This document shows positions 59,154 to 64,000 of a stretch of DNA of 64,000 nt, piece after piece. This DNA is from Chrysomallon squamiferum. Its lineage: Eukaryota > Mollusca > Gastropoda > Neomphalida > Peltospiridae. Positions within the stretch are counted from its first letter, which is position 1, and each line of letters starts with the position of its first letter. Position numbers and translations under genes: made by a program. Below the pieces are notes generated by a model that worked only from the letters and a program-made list of their open reading frames with translations, had not been told where the DNA came from and did not search any database. Location of the stretch: NCBI GenBank assembly GCA_012295275.1, contig CM022672.1, forward strand, positions 6,803,443-6,867,442, in the 5' to 3' direction.

Positions 59154-59879
59154 AGAGAGATTGATATAACAAGGACACAACGACAGCAACAGTTACTGGA
59201 TAAATAGCCAAATACAAACTAAACTAAGAAAATTTTAAAAAAATAAAAATAAAACAGAAAATAAAAAAAAGAATTTGGAACAATAAAGAGAGTACTTAAG
59301 AGCGAGCATTAATTTCTGCAGTAACAAGGGAATAACAACTGTTATAATCATATTTAAACATACATAATCTTCGTTTTCTCTATAGTGCAGTTTGGTACAG
59401 TAATCCATATTACTGTCATTACTTTTTCTGTAGTTATTCTGGAAGTTTTAATCTCATGGATTTTTTCCAAAAATAGTCATTGTTTTCATCAGACAGAATT
59501 ATTTCAAATTATAAGGCTCAGCAGCTTCATGGCTTTTTTGTTTGTTTTTTTTGTTTTTCAAATAAAAAAACCCGGTTGTAACGGTTTTCCTTGTTTCAAT
59601 AAAATGTCGGTTCGATAATTTAAAATTTCACTGATCAAACAGAGCATACATAGAACATATATTGACTTAGTGATACGTTACATTGTTACTTGTTTAATGA
59701 GCAGACTCTCGGGTCTTCGTGCGTGTTCAAAACAACGGTTTGCTGCAGATGAAAATAAAGCAGAAAGCAAAAATAGACAGCGTGTGGTTTAGAAAAGCTT
59801 TTCAAACAAATTTATGTTTTCATCATTATATGTACTTTTGGTATTAATGTGTTTGAATGTAGATTTTTTGTGTGTATGT

Positions 59880-60160
59880 GTATATATATATATATATATG
59901 TATGCATACATGTAAATGCATTTATGTATGTATGTCTATTGGTATGTCTGTTTGTTTGTTTGATTGTATGAATGAATTTGTGTATGTTTTTATCTAAATA
60001 TTTTATGCATGAATGTATGTATGTAAGTACGTACGTACGGATGTATGTATGTATGTATGTATGTGTGTTTATGTATATACGTATGTACGTATGCGTATGT
60101 TATGTTTGTATGTAGGAATGAATATGCGTATGGCTGGATGTGCTTATGTATATGTAATAC
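59880..60160. repeat. (TATG)n degenerate array
   Basis: ATGT/GTAT units with a (TA) core near 59880. Confidence 0.9.
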
Positions 60161-60946
60161 CCCCTGCATAAAATGAAAGATCTTTTAAAATAACTGTTCT
60201 CCTAAAATAGGATCGTGTATCGACAAGAAAAGCTCTTTACATCTGCTTCTGTTCTAAACACTCACCCACACACAACATTCTCTGGCCTTGGTGTGTTGGT
60301 TAGAATGGCAAATAACTCTATCTGCGTACATATTACCGTTTCATTATGCATGCTGCCATCTGCATGTGTATTGTTGTATCTGTGTTTGTTTATGTATGTG
60401 TTTGTGTGTCTATCTGTATGCATTACGTCTGTCTGTCTGTATGTATGAATGTCTAAGTATATATGTGCGTATGTGTCCATGTATGTGTTTATGTAATCAA
60501 ATTAATTTTCCAGGCTCAAACACGGCATGCAGAACATCACGACTGACTTAATACATTATGATTTGTATTCAGTAACGGGTTTGATATTAATGATAGATTT
60601 GAAGAAAGTGTAGTGAGGTAATGGAAATGGAAGCCGGGATATCTGCTAACCTTTCTGTGTCTGGATTAGACATCAAATACACTGAGTCCGCGACGTCGTG
60701 TCGGCTTTGGCTGATGAAGTAAGTAAACTGTTTCGGCGTGTGGCACGTCACTGTCGTAGTAGACAGACAGAAGGTCAAACTGTTCTGAACGTATCACATA
60801 TATCTGTCTGTTTCTGTGTGTTATTTGATTAGAGAAGTATATTCTACTAGACTACTCTGTTTAATGATAGTGTCATCATCACCAAAAACAATCTAGAAGT
60901 AATGATGAACATGATATTAATAATAATTATATATAGTTTATTATAT

Positions 60947-60952
60947 ATAAGA

Positions 60953-61021
<69 letters not shown>
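60947..61021. repeat. (AAT)~22 microsatellite
   Basis: Near-perfect TAA array. Confidence 0.95.
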
Positions 61022-61022
<1 letters not shown>

Positions 61023-61220
61023 TAAATTAAATAAATAATTAAAAAATGAAATAAATGTATATTTAAAAATGGTTTTATTACTGCTTTTAGTTTTATTTTA
61101 CAATTCATTTCTAATTGATTGTTTAAAAATCGCTTATGGATGTGCTGAAATACATATCTTTATTAATTTGTAACATATTTATGGAAAACATTTTATTTCT
61201 TCATTTTCAATGAAGTTGTT

Positions 61221-61346
<126 letters not shown>

Positions 61347-61794
61347 GACTTTATAACACAGATCTATCTAAATATCTATATAAATGAAATAAAATAATAT
61401 CGGGATAGAAAACAATACAGACATTGTTATTACGAAAACATGCCCTGAACAGTACAAATGGTCAAGCATGATGTAATCAGTTATGCTGTACAAGTAAAAT
61501 CAATGTGAAAAACGACCCGACGAGAATTTAAACTATTATACAGCTGAAAATACACGTTCATTATAAATCTCTTTGTTTAACTGTGTGACTTGACTTTGCA
61601 GAAAGCTGTTCATAACTCGAAAAAAGAAAAAAAAAGAAGAAGAAAAAAGCTTCATCCATTTTGTTTTTTCATACTTCTCTGGAACAATCATCATCATCAT
61701 CATCTTCATCTTCATCAAAGAAAGATAATCATAAACAAGAACATTATATTGTAATCTGCAACGTAAAAATGATAACTATCTTCGATGTATTTAA

Positions 61795-61815
61795 TTATTA
61801 TTATTATTATTATTA

Positions 61816-61856
<41 letters not shown>
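61795..61856. repeat. (ATT)n microsatellite
   Basis: ATT array with one interruption. Confidence 0.95.
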
Positions 61857-62001
61857 TGTAAAAGTTACTTCATTTTTGTGTAAGTTTACCAAATGAAATG
61901 TCTTACATTATTGAAGAAATCGAAAATAAAACATTTCATTTATCTACTTTACTTTAAGATCACATTTGTGTTTGTAAATATGAAATACGAAGTATTGTTT
62001 A

Positions 62002-62236
62002 TAATAATAATAATAATTATAATAATAATGATGATTATGATGATGATGACAATGATTATAATAATAACAATAACGATTGCAACAACAACAATAATAATAA
62101 CAGTGGCAGTAGTAGTAGAAGAACTAGTACTATTAGTAACAACAACAACAACAACAACAAAATAATAATAACAGTAGAAGTAGTAGCAGTGGAAGTATGG
62201 AAGTTTCAACAACAACAACAACAGTATTATTATTAT
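62002..62236. repeat. Mixed trinucleotide cluster
   Basis: AAT, GAT, AAC, AGT and CAA arrays in succession. Confidence 0.9.
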
Positions 62237-63189
62237 ATTAATGATGCTGATGACAGCATAATTTGTTGACAAAGATTGAAATGTGTTTCACCACACACAG
62301 GAGATATAGCTGAAGGCCGTGTTTAAATCGTACAATAGAAAGTAATCAAACTGCCAATGCTAGATTATTTGGTTGAGAAGATACATTTCAATCAGCATTC
62401 TAATTATTTTCATTTTTAATCGACAAAGGTTTTAAATTGCCCGATAAATCTGTTAGATTTAGGGATTATGTATATAAACATTACCATTAGTAAAATAGTT
62501 ATAAATGTGTCTGAATAAAAAATGCAGACTATAAATGTTGATTAATTAATTCCCAAACAAAGATAAATCTACATACGCACCGACAGTTTAAATTGATGCA
62601 TAAGATGAATCAATAGAATTTATTTTCGTTTTCGATTTCTAATAGACAAAAAAACATAAGATTGTCAAAAAATTTGTTTTGATAAGCTGAAATACTTTTT
62701 GTACAAAATTAATTAAGATAAAATTAACTTTTTCAGAAACTTAATACTGAGCTGTTATTATAAATGTTTCCATCATTACCACTGTCAATTAAACAAGCAC
62801 AAAAAAAAAACAATATATATATGTCCATACACGAGCTCCATTACTGGTTACTGGTAAAACTAGGCTGGCCTAGGCTAAAGTAAGTTTCTCTCACACAATA
62901 AACAGTAAACAAGTTTCTAAACATATCAACATTCATTATTAAAAATAATCTAAATTAATGATTTTTAAAGTAATAAGGCTTGATGATAAGACTCTAAGCT
63001 ATGAAAAACACAAAGCATATGATAAAGCAACAAAAAAATACGTATGTTAGGAACTAAAGTTTTATGTTAATAAGAAAACAACTTCATTGTATATTATGGA
63101 ATCGTAAGCTCTGTTGTATATTTTGAAAAAATATATTAACTGTTATATATATATATATATTTTATCAAAAAAAACAGAACTAATATACT

Positions 63190-63640
63190 CTTTCGTGCAT
63201 CGATAAAGCAAATACTGACAAATTAATAAAACAATACTGACGTATTTGACAAAACTATAGTACTGACGTATTTAATAAAATAACACTACTGACTATTTTA
63301 TAAAACGATAATATTGACATATTTGACAAAACAATACTACTGACGTATTTAATAAAACAACAAGTACTGACGTATTTAATAAAATAACACTACTGACTAT
63401 TTTATAAAACAAAAAGTACTGACGTTTTTTTTTCTTTTTTGTAAAACAACAATATTGATGTATTTTATATAACAAGTTCTGATGTATTTTATAAAACATC
63501 ACTTCTTACTATTTTATAAAACAACAATACTGACCTATTTTATAAAACTACAGCACTGACGTAGTTCATAAAATAACAAGCACTGACGTATTTAAAAAAC
63601 AAAACAAGTACTGACGTATATATTGAAATGAAAGAATGAC
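63190..63640. repeat. ~30 bp degenerate minisatellite
   Basis: At least 12 imperfect units of 'ACTGACGTATTTTATAAAAC' plus AACAA-type spacer, with length variation from 25 to 33 bp. Many units contain TGACGT. Confidence 0.88.
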
Positions 63641-64000
63641 GTATTTGATAAAAAAAAAAAAAAAAAACGATTTAAAATGAATAAATATATATTATAACTA
63701 TCCTTGTATGAAAAAATAAATAAATAAATAAAACAAAATAAAATAAAATAAAAATTATAGTAAGTTATTTTCTGTTTTTGAAATCCTGTCTGCTACTGCC
63801 ATTTCCCTTACATCGGACAGAAAGTGGAAGCACTGACTATAAAACTAGGCAACAGCTTTCAGTGACAGAATGGTCATAGAGAATGAAATGCTGAGATGTG
63901 AAAGAAAAGTCATTTTGTGTCGACAGATTTATCACCACATTAGTAGCAGTTTATTTAGTGAGCCGCCCTGCAAGTTCGTTTCATAGCCCGTTTTCCTGAT

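Overview
The window looks like nuclear DNA of an invertebrate animal: AT-rich, intron-rich, full of microsatellites, minisatellites and DNA-transposon relics, with one nuclear tRNA-Arg carrying a canonical intron. The extreme load of (GA)n, (ATT)n and (TATG)n arrays, together with the animal SLC44 family, suggests a mollusc, perhaps a coleoid cephalopod. That last step is inference; no species-diagnostic sequence was recognised. No bacterial operon, CRISPR array or viral genome is visible.

Layout: (1) 1-2.9 kb is unassigned AT-rich sequence. (2) 2.9-15.5 kb is a recent tandem duplication of a ~6.4 kb unit. Each unit starts with a ~2.7 kb transposon with ~630 bp terminal inverted repeats, and contains the first two coding exons of an SLC44 (choline-transporter-like) gene on the minus strand, a 0.55 kb TA-flanked MITE and a perfect-looking hairpin. 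A 98 bp stub of a third transposon copy ends the block, inside a TG/TA-rich minisatellite. (3) 16.5-21.9 kb holds eight minus-strand exons that splice in phase into the C-terminal ~294 residues of another SLC44 protein. The two genes lie head to tail. (4) A 200-N gap (22951-23150) is followed by 15 copies of a ~372 bp GC- and CpG-rich satellite (to 28749). This abuts, with almost no spacer, a second unrelated AT-rich satellite of ~15 monomers of 0.56-0.69 kb (28.75-38.28 kb), each carrying an internal (TG)n tract. (5) 38.3-64 kb is mostly non-coding. It holds simple repeats, an inverted-repeat element (39.4-40.4 kb), the intron-containing tRNA-Arg(CCT) (46620-46708), minisatellites of 18, 45, 30 and ~30 bp, a pogo/Tigger-like transposase relic (58.25-58.88 kb), and a weakly supported set of phase-compatible minus-strand exons (47.2-54.8 kb) of an unidentified gene.

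The recognisable biology is a tandem SLC44 cluster whose second member has had its 5' end duplicated, most simply by recombination between two copies of the same transposon. SLC44 proteins are multi-pass membrane proteins linked to choline transport. The missing parts of both genes (5' exons of the first, exons 3 onward of the second) are not visible here. Most long open frames in the window are satellite or microsatellite readings and are not genes.
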